The notes under the pieces: model-generated
What the model was told of the DNA's origin: nothing
Databases searched by the model: none
The model's input: the letters and a program-made list of their open reading frames with translations, nothing else
Position numbers and translations under genes: made by a program
Shown here: positions 44,444 through 53,010 of the stretch, one piece after another
Position numbering within the stretch: position 1 is the first letter of the stretch
How the letters are laid out: each line of letters starts with the position of its first letter
Source of the DNA: Dryocola clanedunensis
Lineage (GTDB): Bacteria > Pseudomonadota > Gammaproteobacteria > Enterobacterales > Enterobacteriaceae
Reading direction: 5' to 3' (one strand)
NCBI RefSeq assembly: GCF_025215155.1
Contig: NZ_JALHAM010000115.1
DNA: 64,000 nucleotides

Positions 44444-45397
44444 ATGAGTCTGATAAGTGAACGCCCGTCGACCCCGCCCGACCGCGGGTTAACGCTCTGG
44501 CTTGCCCGCCTGCAAATGAAGCATGGCCGCAAGCTGGTGATTGCATTGCCTTACCTGTGGCTGATCCTGCTGTTTTTACTGCCGTTTCTCATCGTTTTTA
44601 AAATCAGTTTTGCGGAGATGGCGCGGGCCATTCCGCCGTATACGGATTTGATGACCTGGGCCGACGACCAGCTACAGATTGCCCTTAACTTTGCCAACTA
44701 CTTCCAACTGACGGACGACCCGCTGTATGCGGAGGCTTATTTGCAGTCGTTGCAGATCGCGGCTGTTTCAACGCTTTGCTGTCTGGCGATTGGCTATCCG
44801 CTGGCCTGGGCGGTGGCGCACAGCAAACCCTCTACGCGTAATATCTTGCTGCTATTGGTTATCCTGCCCTCGTGGACGTCGTTTCTGATCCGCGTTTACG
44901 CATGGATGGGCATTCTGAAAAACAACGGTGTGCTGAACAATGTGCTGCTCTGGCTGGGGGTTATCGATCAGCCGCTGACCATTTTGCATACCAATCTGGC
45001 GGTGTATATCGGTATCGTTTACGCCTATCTGCCGTTTATGGTGCTGCCGATTTATACCGCGCTGACCCGCATAGATTATTCGCTGGTGGAAGCTTCTCTG
45101 GATTTGGGGGCTCGTCCACTGAAAACCTTTTTCAGCGTGATTGTGCCGCTGACCAAAGGCGGGATTATCGCCGGGTCGATGCTGGTGTTTATTCCCGCAG
45201 TGGGGGAGTTTGTTATCCCGGAGCTGCTGGGAGGGCCGGACAGCATTATGATTAGACGCGTACTGTGGCAGGAGTTCTTTAATAACCGCGACTGGCCCGT
45301 GGCCTCAAGCGTAGCCATTGTCATGCTGCTGTTATTGATTGTGCCGATCATGTGGTTCCATAAGTACCAAAATAAAACCGCAGGGGATCATGCATGA
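44444..45397 (+). CDS. potH: Putrescine importer permease PotH
   Basis: Inner-membrane permease, 317 aa as in E. coli. ATG 44444 (MSLISERPSTPPD) is 8 nt after the potG stop and follows GGGGGCA. Six helices and the EAA loop VEASLDLGARPLKTFF are present. It overlaps potI by ATGA. Confidence 0.96.
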   Translation: MSLISERPSTPPDRGLTLWLARLQMKHGRKLVIALPYLWLILLFLLPFLIVFKISFAEMARAIPPYTDLMTWADDQLQIALNFANYFQLTDDPLYAEAYLQSLQIAAVSTLCCLAIGYPLAWAVAHSKPSTRNILLLLVILPSWTSFLIRVYAWMGILKNNGVLNNVLLWLGVIDQPLTILHTNLAVYIGIVYAYLPFMVLPIYTALTRIDYSLVEASLDLGARPLKTFFSVIVPLTKGGIIAGSMLVFIPAVGEFVIPELLGGPDSIMIRRVLWQEFFNNRDWPVASSVAIVMLLLLIVPIMWFHKYQNKTAGDHA

Positions 45398-46239
45398 ATA
45401 ATCTACCTGTTGTGCGCTCCCCGTGGCGCATCCTGATCCTGATTATCGGCTTTACTTTCCTGTATGCGCCGATGCTGATGCTGGTGATCTACTCGTTTAA
45501 CAGTTCAAAGCTGGTGACTGTATGGGCAGGCTGGTCTACACGCTGGTACGTGGCGCTGTTCCAGGACTCGGCGATGATGAACGCCGTGGGGCTCAGCCTG
45601 ACAATCGCGGCGGCAGCGGCCACTATGGCCGTAGTGCTGGGAACGATAGCCGCCGTGGTGATGGTGCGCTTCGGCACTTTCCGGGGTTCAACGGGCTTTG
45701 CTTTTATGCTTACCGCACCGCTGGTGATGCCCGATGTCATCACCGGTCTGTCTTTGCTGCTGCTTTTTGTGGCGCTGGGTCACGCCATCGGCTGGCCGAG
45801 CGACCGCGGCATGCTCACCATCTGGCTTGCTCACGTCACTTTCTGTACCGCCTATGTTTCAGTGGTTATCAGCTCGCGTTTAAGGGAGCTTGATCACTCC
45901 ATCGAAGAGGCGGCGATGGATCTTGGGGCAACGCCGCTGAAAGTCTTCTTTGTGATAACCGTCCCGATGATTGCTCCGGCGATAGTGTCGGGCTGGCTGC
46001 TGGCCTTTACGCTCTCCCTGGACGACCTGGTGATCGCAAGTTTTGTCTCAGGGCCGGGTGCAACAACATTGCCCATGCTGGTTTTCTCAAGCGTCCGGAT
46101 GGGGGTTAACCCAGAAATAAACGCCCTTGCCTCAATTATTCTGGGTGTTGTAGGTATCATCGGTTTGATTGCATGGTGGTTTATGGCGCGAGCAGAAAAA
46201 CAGCGGCTGCGTGATATCCAGCGTGCAAGACGTAGCTGA
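45394..46239 (+). CDS. potI: Putrescine importer permease PotI
   Basis: Second permease of PotFGHI, 281 aa as in E. coli, with six helices and the EAA loop IEEAAMDLGATPLKVFF. It is coupled to potH by a 4-nt overlap and followed by a stem-loop and ybjO. Confidence 0.96.
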   Translation: MNNLPVVRSPWRILILIIGFTFLYAPMLMLVIYSFNSSKLVTVWAGWSTRWYVALFQDSAMMNAVGLSLTIAAAAATMAVVLGTIAAVVMVRFGTFRGSTGFAFMLTAPLVMPDVITGLSLLLLFVALGHAIGWPSDRGMLTIWLAHVTFCTAYVSVVISSRLRELDHSIEEAAMDLGATPLKVFFVITVPMIAPAIVSGWLLAFTLSLDDLVIASFVSGPGATTLPMLVFSSVRMGVNPEINALASIILGVVGIIGLIAWWFMARAEKQRLRDIQRARRS

Positions 46240-46270
46240 AACGCTTAAAATCTGTAATTATTATCGCCTC

Positions 46271-46294
46271 CAGTGCCGCTACTTTGCGGCACTG
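46271..46294 (+). terminator. Stem-loop between potI and ybjO
   Basis: CAGTGCCGC / GCGGCACTG is a perfect 9-bp stem with a 6-nt loop, 31 nt past potI. There is no T-run, and the arm ends only 6 nt before the ybjO ATG, so it could also hide ybjO translation initiation. Confidence 0.5.
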
Positions 46295-46300
46295 TGTCGT

Positions 46301-46789
46301 ATGGAACGCGAGGTTAAGCAAATTTTCAGGAACCGACGTAACAATCAGGCCAAATTAAACGTCCCTACGCTTGTCGCAGTGGCGGCTATTGCTATTCTCT
46401 CAACCCGGCTTCTGGACCTGCTGATGCTGCTGAATCTGCTCGGCATGCGGGGGATTCTGGATTTTGTTCACCGTAGCGTGCAAACCTGGCCACTGACGCT
46501 GATTTTCTTCGGCAGTCTGGTCATGCTGTGCATTGAGGTGCGCTGTGCGTTTGTGATCCTCAAAGGCCGCAACTGGGGACGATGGCTCTTTCTGGCAACC
46601 CAGGTCATTTCGGTGGTGTATTTGTGGACGGCCTCGCTGGGCTGGGGTTATCCCGAGCTGTTCAGTATACCGGGTGAGTCAAAACGCGAAATTTTCCGCT
46701 CCCTGATGACCCAGAAATTGCCGGATTTACTGGTGCTTTTCCTGCTATTCGTTCCTTCGCGTAGCCGGCTTTTTTTCAAACTTCAGTAA
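46301..46789 (+). CDS. ybjO: Inner-membrane protein YbjO
   Basis: A 162-aa protein, the same length as E. coli YbjO, with about four transmembrane segments; SLGWGYPELFSIPGESKREIFRSLM is almost unchanged. Function unknown. ATG 46301 is chosen by homology although no Shine-Dalgarno is visible; a stem-loop sits just before it. Confidence 0.88.
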   Translation: MEREVKQIFRNRRNNQAKLNVPTLVAVAAIAILSTRLLDLLMLLNLLGMRGILDFVHRSVQTWPLTLIFFGSLVMLCIEVRCAFVILKGRNWGRWLFLATQVISVVYLWTASLGWGYPELFSIPGESKREIFRSLMTQKLPDLLVLFLLFVPSRSRLFFKLQ

Positions 46790-46834
46790 GGGCGCGGTGG
46801 TACACTCTGCACTCCTTCGCTTCAGGATTTCATT

Positions 46835-47965
46835 ATGCATTGCGCGCTTTATCAGGCCGGTCGTTGTCGCTCCTGCCAGTGGATTGAACAGCCGATATCC
46901 GATCAGCTCACCGCGAAAATGAACGATTTGCACCGGCTGCTGGATGGCACAACGGTGCAGGAGTGGTGCGCTCCCGTCAGCGGGCCTGAACAAGCGTTTC
47001 GCAATAAAGCTAAGATGGTCGTCAGCGGCAGCGTGGAAAAACCGCTGCTGGGCATGTTGCACCGCGACGGCAGGCCAGAAGACTTAACGGATTGCCCGCT
47101 GTATCCCGCCTCCTTTCAGGCTGTCTTTTCCGTACTTAAACCGTTTATCGCTCGCGCTGGCCTGACGCCCTACAACGTGTCTCGCAAGCGAGGCGAACTG
47201 AAATATCTGCTGCTGACGGAAAGCCAGCTGGACGGGGGGCTGATGCTGCGCTTTGTATTGCGTTCCGATGCCAAGCTTGACCAGCTGCGCGCCGCGCTGC
47301 CGTGGCTCCAGCAACAGCTTCCGCAGCTGAAGGTTATCTCTGCCAATATTCAGCCGGTGCATATGGCGATAATGGAGGGGGAACAGGAGATCCCGTTGAC
47401 CGAGGCGAGCGCACTCGAAGAGAGCTTCAACGGTGTGCCACTGTTTATCCGTCCACAAAGCTTCTTCCAGACCAACCCGGCCGTTGCTGCGTCGCTCTAT
47501 GCAACGGCGAGGGATTGGGTGAGGGCGCTGCCGGTAAAGCACATGTGGGATTTGTTCTGCGGCGTGGGCGGCTTTGGCCTGCACTGCGCAACGCCTGAGA
47601 TGAAGCTGACGGGGATTGAAATTGCGCCGGAGGCTATCGCCAGTGCCCGCCAGTCAGCGGAAAAACTAGGGCTTAGAGATATCCACTTCCAGGCGCTGGA
47701 CTCCACCCAGTTTGCGACCCAGCAGAGTGATATCCCCGATCTGGTGCTGGTGAATCCACCGCGTCGCGGCATCGGCCAGGCGCTGTGTTACTTCCTCAAC
47801 AATATGGCCCCGCAGTACATTATCTATTCAAGCTGCAACGCGCAGACGATGGCGAAGGATATCGCATCTCTTGCAGACTATAAGGTCGAACGCGTCCAGC
47901 TTTTCGATATGTTCCCGCATACCGCGCACTACGAAGTATTGGTGCTGCTGGTGAAGGTGACCTGA
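46835..47965 (+). CDS. rlmC: 23S rRNA m5U747 methyltransferase RlmC
   Basis: SAM-dependent RNA m5U methyltransferase (RumB), 376 aa (375 in E. coli). The 4Fe-4S cysteines Cys3, Cys11, Cys14 and Cys87 are at the E. coli positions. The SAM motif DLFCGVGGFGLHCA and the nucleophile region YSSCNAQTMAKD are intact. It is single between ybjO and artJ as in E. coli. Confidence 0.97.
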   Translation: MHCALYQAGRCRSCQWIEQPISDQLTAKMNDLHRLLDGTTVQEWCAPVSGPEQAFRNKAKMVVSGSVEKPLLGMLHRDGRPEDLTDCPLYPASFQAVFSVLKPFIARAGLTPYNVSRKRGELKYLLLTESQLDGGLMLRFVLRSDAKLDQLRAALPWLQQQLPQLKVISANIQPVHMAIMEGEQEIPLTEASALEESFNGVPLFIRPQSFFQTNPAVAASLYATARDWVRALPVKHMWDLFCGVGGFGLHCATPEMKLTGIEIAPEAIASARQSAEKLGLRDIHFQALDSTQFATQQSDIPDLVLVNPPRRGIGQALCYFLNNMAPQYIIYSSCNAQTMAKDIASLADYKVERVQLFDMFPHTAHYEVLVLLVKVT

Positions 47966-47978
47966 ATGTTCTACAGAT

Positions 47979-48055
47979 GTCGGATGGCGCTACGCTTATC
48001 CGACCTAAGTTTTACATATTAGCCTGGAGGGCGGATACGCAACGCGTCATCCGCC
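47979..48055. repeat. REP pair between rlmC and artJ
   Basis: Two 26-bp palindromes, 47979-48004 (GTCGGAT...ATCCGAC) and 48030-48055 (GGCGGAT...ATCCGCC), lie between convergent rlmC and artJ and belong to the same family as the units at 3.3, 7.3 and 31.7 kb. Confidence 0.85.
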
Positions 48056-48067
48056 GCTAGCAGAGGT

Positions 48068-48799
48068 TTACTGCGGGAACCACTGGTCGCTGATCTTCTG
48101 ATAAGTCCCGTCGGCCTTGATGGCCGCCAGCGCGTCATTCAGCTTTTTCAGCAGCGCCTTATTCTCCGGACGAACCGCAATGCCCAGACCTGTGCCGAAG
48201 TACTGCGGGTCAGTGACATGTTCGCCCACGGTGCCCAGCTGTGGGTTGGTTTTCAGCCACTCGTTCACCACCGCGGTATCGCCAAACACTCCATCAAGAC
48301 GGCCATTTTTCAGGTCAATAATCGCGTTCTGGTAGCTGTCATAAGAGACAGTTTTAATTTCCGGATGCTTATCCTGAAGGTATTTCTGGTGCGTCGTACC
48401 GTTCTCCATCCCAACGCGCTTTCCTTTTAGTTCGTTCAGTGATTTGAACGCACCTTTTTTAGCAATCACCACGGCGGAGTTAGCGTAATACGGATCGGTG
48501 AAAGCAACCTGCTTGCTGCGCTCCGGGGTGATATCCATACCGGAGATCACCGCATCGTACTTACGGAATTTCAGCGACGGGATAAGGCTGTCGAAGGCGT
48601 GGTTGGTAAAGGTACAGTCGGCCTGCATCTGTTTGCACAACGCTTTGGCGAGATCGATATCAAATCCGACGATCTGGTTGCTGGCGTTCAGCGATTCAAA
48701 AGGCGGATAGGTTGCGGAGGAACCAAAGCTGATTTTCTCGGCGGCAGTGGCGCTGAATGCGGCTGAAGCGAACAGGGTGGCCAAAAGTAACTTCTTCAT
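48068..48799 (-). CDS. artJ: Arginine-binding periplasmic protein ArtJ
   Basis: Arginine-specific binding protein working with ArtQMP, 243 aa as in E. coli. The signal peptide ends at TAA. SBP family-3 segments are SSATYPPFESLNASNQIVGFDIDLAKALC and ISGMDITPERSKQVAFTDPYY. It is transcribed alone under tandem ARG boxes, and is a close paralogue of artI. Confidence 0.96.
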   Translation of the reverse strand: MKKLLLATLFASAAFSATAAEKISFGSSATYPPFESLNASNQIVGFDIDLAKALCKQMQADCTFTNHAFDSLIPSLKFRKYDAVISGMDITPERSKQVAFTDPYYANSAVVIAKKGAFKSLNELKGKRVGMENGTTHQKYLQDKHPEIKTVSYDSYQNAIIDLKNGRLDGVFGDTAVVNEWLKTNPQLGTVGEHVTDPQYFGTGLGIAVRPENKALLKKLNDALAAIKADGTYQKISDQWFPQ

Positions 48800-48867
48800 A
48801 GAGACTGCTCCCGTCTGTCGTGTTGTCTGAGATCGTCGTTTCCCGACGTCAGATAACCTTGCCAGTG

Positions 48868-48906
48868 AATGAATTTATATGCAATAAAATTGTATAATTA
48901 TATTAA
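48868..48906 (-). promoter_or_regulatory. Tandem ARG boxes (ArgR operator) of artJ
   Basis: Two 18-bp boxes, 48868-48885 (TGAAT-TTAT-ATGCA core) and 48889-48906 (TGTAT-AATT-ATATT core), are separated by 3 bp, the normal ArgR arrangement, and lie about 70-105 nt upstream of artJ. They fit strong arginine repression of artJ as in E. coli. Confidence 0.75.
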
Positions 48907-48916
48907 TCGGGATAAT

Positions 48917-48941
48917 GAAAAGGCGGAGAAGTCCCCGCCTT
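48917..48941 (-). terminator. Terminator of artPIQM
   Basis: AAGGCGG / CCGCCTT with an 8-nt loop ends in TTTT on the minus strand and starts 10 nt past the artM stop. Confidence 0.75.
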
Positions 48942-48951
48942 ATTTCGCCGT

Positions 48952-49620
48952 TTAATTTCGCCGTTCAAACGCCAGCGCCCGACGCTCTATCAGCCTCATC
49001 AACAGCGTCAAAAGTCCGTTAACAACCAGATAGACCAGACCTGCTGCACCAAAGACCATGACGTCGTAAGTTCTACCGTAGAGCAGCTGTCCATACCCCA
49101 TTACTTCCATCAGCGTAATGGTGTAGGCCAGTGAGGTGCTCTTAAAGACCAGAACCACTTCGTTGGAGTAAGAGGAGAGGGCGCGCTTAAATGCATAGGG
49201 TAGCAAAATTGCCAGCGTGTCTTTCTTGCTCATCCCCAGCGCACCGCAGGACTGCCACTGGCCTTCCGGAATGGCGCGAATCGCACCATAAAACAGCTGC
49301 GTGGTGTACGCGGCGCTGTTCAGCGACAGAGCTATCAGCGCACACAGCCACGGCTCGGAGAGCAGGTGCCACAGCGCCGGGTAGTTCTGAATCGAAGGGA
49401 ACTGGCCAGGCCCGTAGTAAATCAGGAAGATCTGCACCAGCAGCGGCGTGCCGGTGAACAGCGTGATATACGCACGGACGATGTACACCAGCACCGGCGT
49501 TTTCAGCGTCAGGATGATGGTGAAAATCAGCGCCAGTATCAGTGCGACAACGATGGACGCGGCGGTTAGCGTCAGGCTGGTGTGCAGCCCTTTCATCAGC
49601 TCCGGTAAATACTCAAGCAT
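48952..49620 (-). CDS. artM: Arginine importer permease ArtM
   Basis: Permease of the ArtPQM importer, 222 aa as in E. coli. HisM/GlnP-type membrane domain with the EAA-type loop IPEGQWQSCGALGMSKKDT. Last gene of artPIQM; its start overlaps the artQ stop by one base. Confidence 0.96.
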   Translation of the reverse strand: MLEYLPELMKGLHTSLTLTAASIVVALILALIFTIILTLKTPVLVYIVRAYITLFTGTPLLVQIFLIYYGPGQFPSIQNYPALWHLLSEPWLCALIALSLNSAAYTTQLFYGAIRAIPEGQWQSCGALGMSKKDTLAILLPYAFKRALSSYSNEVVLVFKSTSLAYTITLMEVMGYGQLLYGRTYDVMVFGAAGLVYLVVNGLLTLLMRLIERRALAFERRN

Positions 49621-50336
49621 CAGCCCGGTCTCCGTTCAAAGCGAGTGGCACGCAGATCAATACGCTTGAGGATGTACTGGCTGAACAGCGTAATCACCAG
49701 ATAGATAGCCGCAGCGACCACGTACCAGGTAAAAGGCTCCTGGGTACGGGTGGCAATGCTTTTTGTTTGCAGCATCAGGTCGTTTACGCTGATGAGGCTG
49801 ACCAGCGCGGTGTCTTTCAGCAGCACCAGCCACTGGTTTCCCAGGCCGGGCAGCGCGTGACGCCACATCTGCGGCATTACCAGACGGAAAAAGATAGCAA
49901 CTTTCGACAGCCCCAGCGCCTGACCGGATTCCCACTGACCCACAGGTACCGCTTTTAGCGCACCGCGCAGGGTCTGCGAAGCATAGGCGGAATAGAGAAG
50001 GGATAGCGCGATAACGCCGCACAGGAATGGGCTAACGTCGAAGTTCTCAATCTGCATCTGAATGGGGATCTGGGCAAACCCAAGGTTCAGGGTAAAGCCG
50101 TCCGACAGGGTTAACAGCAGTTGAGAGGAGCCGAAGTAGACAAAAAGGACGACCAGAATTTCAGGCAGACCGCGCAGTACGGTGACCGTTGCCGAGCCGA
50201 TCCATGCTACCGGACGCCATCTGGCCGACTCCCAGACGGCAAAGATCATCGCCAGCGCGAGGCCGACGATCAGTGCACAAACGGCAAGGCCGACGGTCAT
50301 CCCGGCGGCGCTTGCTAATGGAAAAATTTCGTTCAT
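49620..50336 (-). CDS. artQ: Arginine importer permease ArtQ
   Basis: Second permease of ArtPQM, 238 aa as in E. coli, with the EAA-type loop VPVGQWESGQALGLSKVA. It starts 9 nt after artI and overlaps artM by one base. Confidence 0.96.
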   Translation of the reverse strand: MNEIFPLASAAGMTVGLAVCALIVGLALAMIFAVWESARWRPVAWIGSATVTVLRGLPEILVVLFVYFGSSQLLLTLSDGFTLNLGFAQIPIQMQIENFDVSPFLCGVIALSLLYSAYASQTLRGALKAVPVGQWESGQALGLSKVAIFFRLVMPQMWRHALPGLGNQWLVLLKDTALVSLISVNDLMLQTKSIATRTQEPFTWYVVAAAIYLVITLFSQYILKRIDLRATRFERRPG

Positions 50337-50345
50337 TCAGTTGGC

Positions 50346-51077
50346 TTACTTCTGGAACCATTTTTTGTAGATGGTCTCGTAAGTCCCATCTTGTTTCACT
50401 TTGGCCAGCGCAGTATTGAACTTCGCCTGCAGGTCAGTGTTGCCCTGACGAACCGCGATGCCCAGACCGGTGCCGAAGTAGCCTTTATCCGTCACTTTGT
50501 CACCAATAGGTGCCAGTTTCGGCTCGGCTTTCAGCCATTCGGTAACCACTGCGGTGTCACCGAATACCGCGTCGATACGCCCATTTTGCAGATCCAGCTT
50601 CGCGTTCTGGTAGCTGTCGTAAGGAACGGTAGTGATTTCTGGATGTTTATCCATAATGAATTTCTGGTGCGTGGTGCCGTTCTGTACGCCGACTTTTTTA
50701 CCTTTCAGCGCCGCGATATCGGCAACTTTGCCTTTCTGGCCGACGAACAGCGCGGAGTTGTCGTAGTAAGGGGTGCTGAACAGAACCTGCTTTTCACGCT
50801 CTGGCGTGATGTCCATACCGGCCATGACGGCGTCGATACGGCGGAATTTCAGGCTTGGGATCAGGCTGTCGAACGACTGATTGGCGAAGGTGCAGGTCGC
50901 CTCCATCTCTTTACACAGTGCGTTAGCCAGATCGACATCGAAGCCGACAATCTTGTTGCTGGCATCCATGGATTCAAACGGAGGGTAAGACGCTTCGGTG
51001 GCAAAACGAATGGTTTGCGCCGCCGTGGCGCTCAGGCTCAAACCGGCAAGCAATGTGGCAAGCAGAACTTTTTTCAT
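50346..51077 (-). CDS. artI: Periplasmic amino-acid-binding protein ArtI
   Basis: SBP family-3 protein of the artPIQM operon, 243 aa as in E. coli. ATG 51077 (MKKVLLATLLAG) is chosen over the longer frame at 51095. Signal peptide ends at TAA. It parallels ArtJ closely (about the same length and motifs), but E. coli ArtI does not bind arginine well, and its ligand is less certain. Confidence 0.95.
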   Translation of the reverse strand: MKKVLLATLLAGLSLSATAAQTIRFATEASYPPFESMDASNKIVGFDVDLANALCKEMEATCTFANQSFDSLIPSLKFRRIDAVMAGMDITPEREKQVLFSTPYYDNSALFVGQKGKVADIAALKGKKVGVQNGTTHQKFIMDKHPEITTVPYDSYQNAKLDLQNGRIDAVFGDTAVVTEWLKAEPKLAPIGDKVTDKGYFGTGLGIAVRQGNTDLQAKFNTALAKVKQDGTYETIYKKWFQK

Positions 51078-51097
51078 TGTCATTTTCCCGTTCAATA

Positions 51098-51826
51098 TCA
51101 GTGTGATAAATAGAATTTAAACGCTTCGGTCTGCGGATTAGCAAAGCAGCTCGCGTCGCCCTGCTCCACAATATGGCCATTTTCCATGTACACCACGCGG
51201 CTGGCGGTTTTACGCGCAACTTCCACCTCGTGGGTGACAATAACCTGGGTAATGTTGGTCTCAGCCAGCTCGCGAATGATGCTGACGATCTGTGCGGTGA
51301 TCTCAGGATCCAGCGCTGCGGTTGGCTCGTCAAACAGCAGGATCTGCGGCTCCATCATCAGCGCACGGGCAATCGCCACGCGCTGCTGTTGACCACCGGA
51401 CAGGTGCAGCGGATAGCGATCCATGTACGGTTTCAGGCGCAGACGTTCGAGAAGCTTATCGGCACGGGCGCGCGCCTGATCTTTGCTTAACCCCAGCACG
51501 CGGCAGGGCGCTTCGATCAGGTTCTGCACCACGGTGAGGTGCGGCCACAGATTGTACTGCTGGAAGACCATACCGACGTTCTGACGCAGTTCGCGAATCG
51601 CTTTGTCGCCAGGCGCTTTCACGAAGTCGAAACGATTACCCGCAATGTTGAGCTGGCCGGATTTCGGCATCTCAAGCAGGTTAAGTACGCGCAGCAGCGA
51701 GCTTTTGCCCGCACCGCTTGGCCCAAGCAGCACCAGCGTTTCGCCATGCGGGCACTCAAGGGTGATATCGAACAGCGCCTGATGCGCGCCGTAAAAGCAG
51801 TTTATGCCGTTTAGTTGAATGCTCAT
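51098..51826 (-). CDS. artP: Arginine importer ATPase ArtP
   Basis: ATPase of ArtPQM, 242 aa as in E. coli. Walker A GPSGAGKSS, signature LSGGQQQRVAIARAL, Walker B LLFDEP, then VTHEVEVA. ATG 51826 (MSIQLNGINCFYG) is the family start; the RBS is weak. First gene of artPIQM. Confidence 0.96.
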   Translation of the reverse strand: MSIQLNGINCFYGAHQALFDITLECPHGETLVLLGPSGAGKSSLLRVLNLLEMPKSGQLNIAGNRFDFVKAPGDKAIRELRQNVGMVFQQYNLWPHLTVVQNLIEAPCRVLGLSKDQARARADKLLERLRLKPYMDRYPLHLSGGQQQRVAIARALMMEPQILLFDEPTAALDPEITAQIVSIIRELAETNITQVIVTHEVEVARKTASRVVYMENGHIVEQGDASCFANPQTEAFKFYLSH

Positions 51827-51871
51827 TCGTTGCGGGTTACATAGCAATTGAGGCCGCAAAGATTACCTTTA

Positions 51872-51889
51872 ACAGAATAGTTATGCAAT
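51872..51889 (-). promoter_or_regulatory. Single ARG-box-like site of artP
   Basis: An 18-bp AT-rich dyad (GAAT-AGTT-ATGC core) lies about 45-65 nt before artP. Only one box was found, fitting weaker ArgR control than at artJ. Confidence 0.45.
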
Positions 51890-52054
51890 CTTTGTGCGTG
51901 AAAACTTAAAAACAACCGGGATCTACACTTAAAAGTAGCACAAAATAGCGGGGCGCGATGGGGGTAAGAATAAATGTCGGCGTTATGCATAAACTCCAGA
52001 CTATTTATAGGGGTTATGAATTTAACCCCTTTTTGGATGCGGGTGGAGCGTCGA

Positions 52055-52582
52055 TCAGTTGGTTTCAATGGCCTGGCGGAGGGTGCCGGAAGGCGCATGG
52101 CTGTTGTTGCCCAGATAACGCACGTCGTCCACGGCCCAGCACTGGCCTTCGCGGATCATCAGCACTTCATCCTGCCAGTTAACGCTACCTTTGCTCAGGT
52201 TCACGCGCAGCGGAATGTTGCGTGCATCGGTGTTCGGAATGGTGGAGGCAGAAGCGACGTCAGCCGTGTCCGCACCATCAGCACTGCTGGAGAAGATATT
52301 CCCGCGCATAAAGGTATTCTGTGCATTCGGGGAGGCGCTGGCTTTTTGTAAGTCCTGAGCCAGCGAGTCGCTGAGATAAGGACGCAGGCCGGTCAGCGCG
52401 CTGGTGCCCTGTGATTTGTGCGTAATCTGGTAGTCATAAAACTTCTGCGCGACGCTGTCCGGGCCGCCATCAATGCAAGCGCCGCTGCGGGTGCCGATGT
52501 CTTTATAAGCAGGCGTCACTGTTGTTGTACAGGCCGAGAGAAGTACGGCGCACGGAAGAAGAAGCAAAACTGAGCTGCGCAT
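52055..52582 (-). CDS. ybjP: Lipoprotein YbjP
   Basis: A 175-aa putative lipoprotein (171 in E. coli). The signal peptide ends in the lipobox LLSAC with Cys18. The C-terminal half is best conserved (ASTIPNTDARNIPLRVNL, WQDEVLMIREGQCWAVDDVRYLG). DUF3828-like; function unknown. Confidence 0.9.
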   Translation of the reverse strand: MRSSVLLLLPCAVLLSACTTTVTPAYKDIGTRSGACIDGGPDSVAQKFYDYQITHKSQGTSALTGLRPYLSDSLAQDLQKASASPNAQNTFMRGNIFSSSADGADTADVASASTIPNTDARNIPLRVNLSKGSVNWQDEVLMIREGQCWAVDDVRYLGNNSHAPSGTLRQAIETN

Positions 52583-52689
52583 TTTATTTCCTTATTTTTA
52601 GCTGGAGGACTACCTTAGCATAGCGTATCGCTGTCAAAATGCGTGACAGACCGTGCGCTAAGATATTGATCCAAAGAGAGGAGAAGCTA

Positions 52690-53010
52690 ATGCAATTTAC
52701 CACAACCCCAACGCTTGAAGGTCAAAGCATCACACAATATTGTGGCGTCGTAACAGGTGAGGCTATCCTGGGGGCCAATATTTTCAGAGATTTCTTTGCG
52801 GGCGTGCGCGATATCGTGGGTGGTCGTTCCGGTGCTTACGAGAAAGAGCTACGTAAAGCTCGTGAAATTGCCTTCCGGGAGTTGCAGGAACAGGCCGAAA
52901 GTCTGGGAGCAAATGCTGTGGTCGGTATTGATATCGATTACGAAACAGTAGGCAAAGACAGCAGCATGCTGATGGTCAGTATTACCGGTACGGCAGTGAA
53001 GACCCGCTGA
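52690..53010 (+). CDS. ybjQ: YbjQ (DUF74/UPF0145)
   Basis: A 106-aa protein (107 in E. coli) that assembles as a pentamer in known structures of the family; function unclear, possibly metal or small-molecule binding. GEAILGANIFRDFFAGVRDIVGGRSGAYE and ANAVVGIDIDYETVG are typical. ATG 52690 follows GAGGAGAAG. Its stop overlaps the amiD start by one base. Confidence 0.93.
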   Translation: MQFTTTPTLEGQSITQYCGVVTGEAILGANIFRDFFAGVRDIVGGRSGAYEKELRKAREIAFRELQEQAESLGANAVVGIDIDYETVGKDSSMLMVSITGTAVKTR

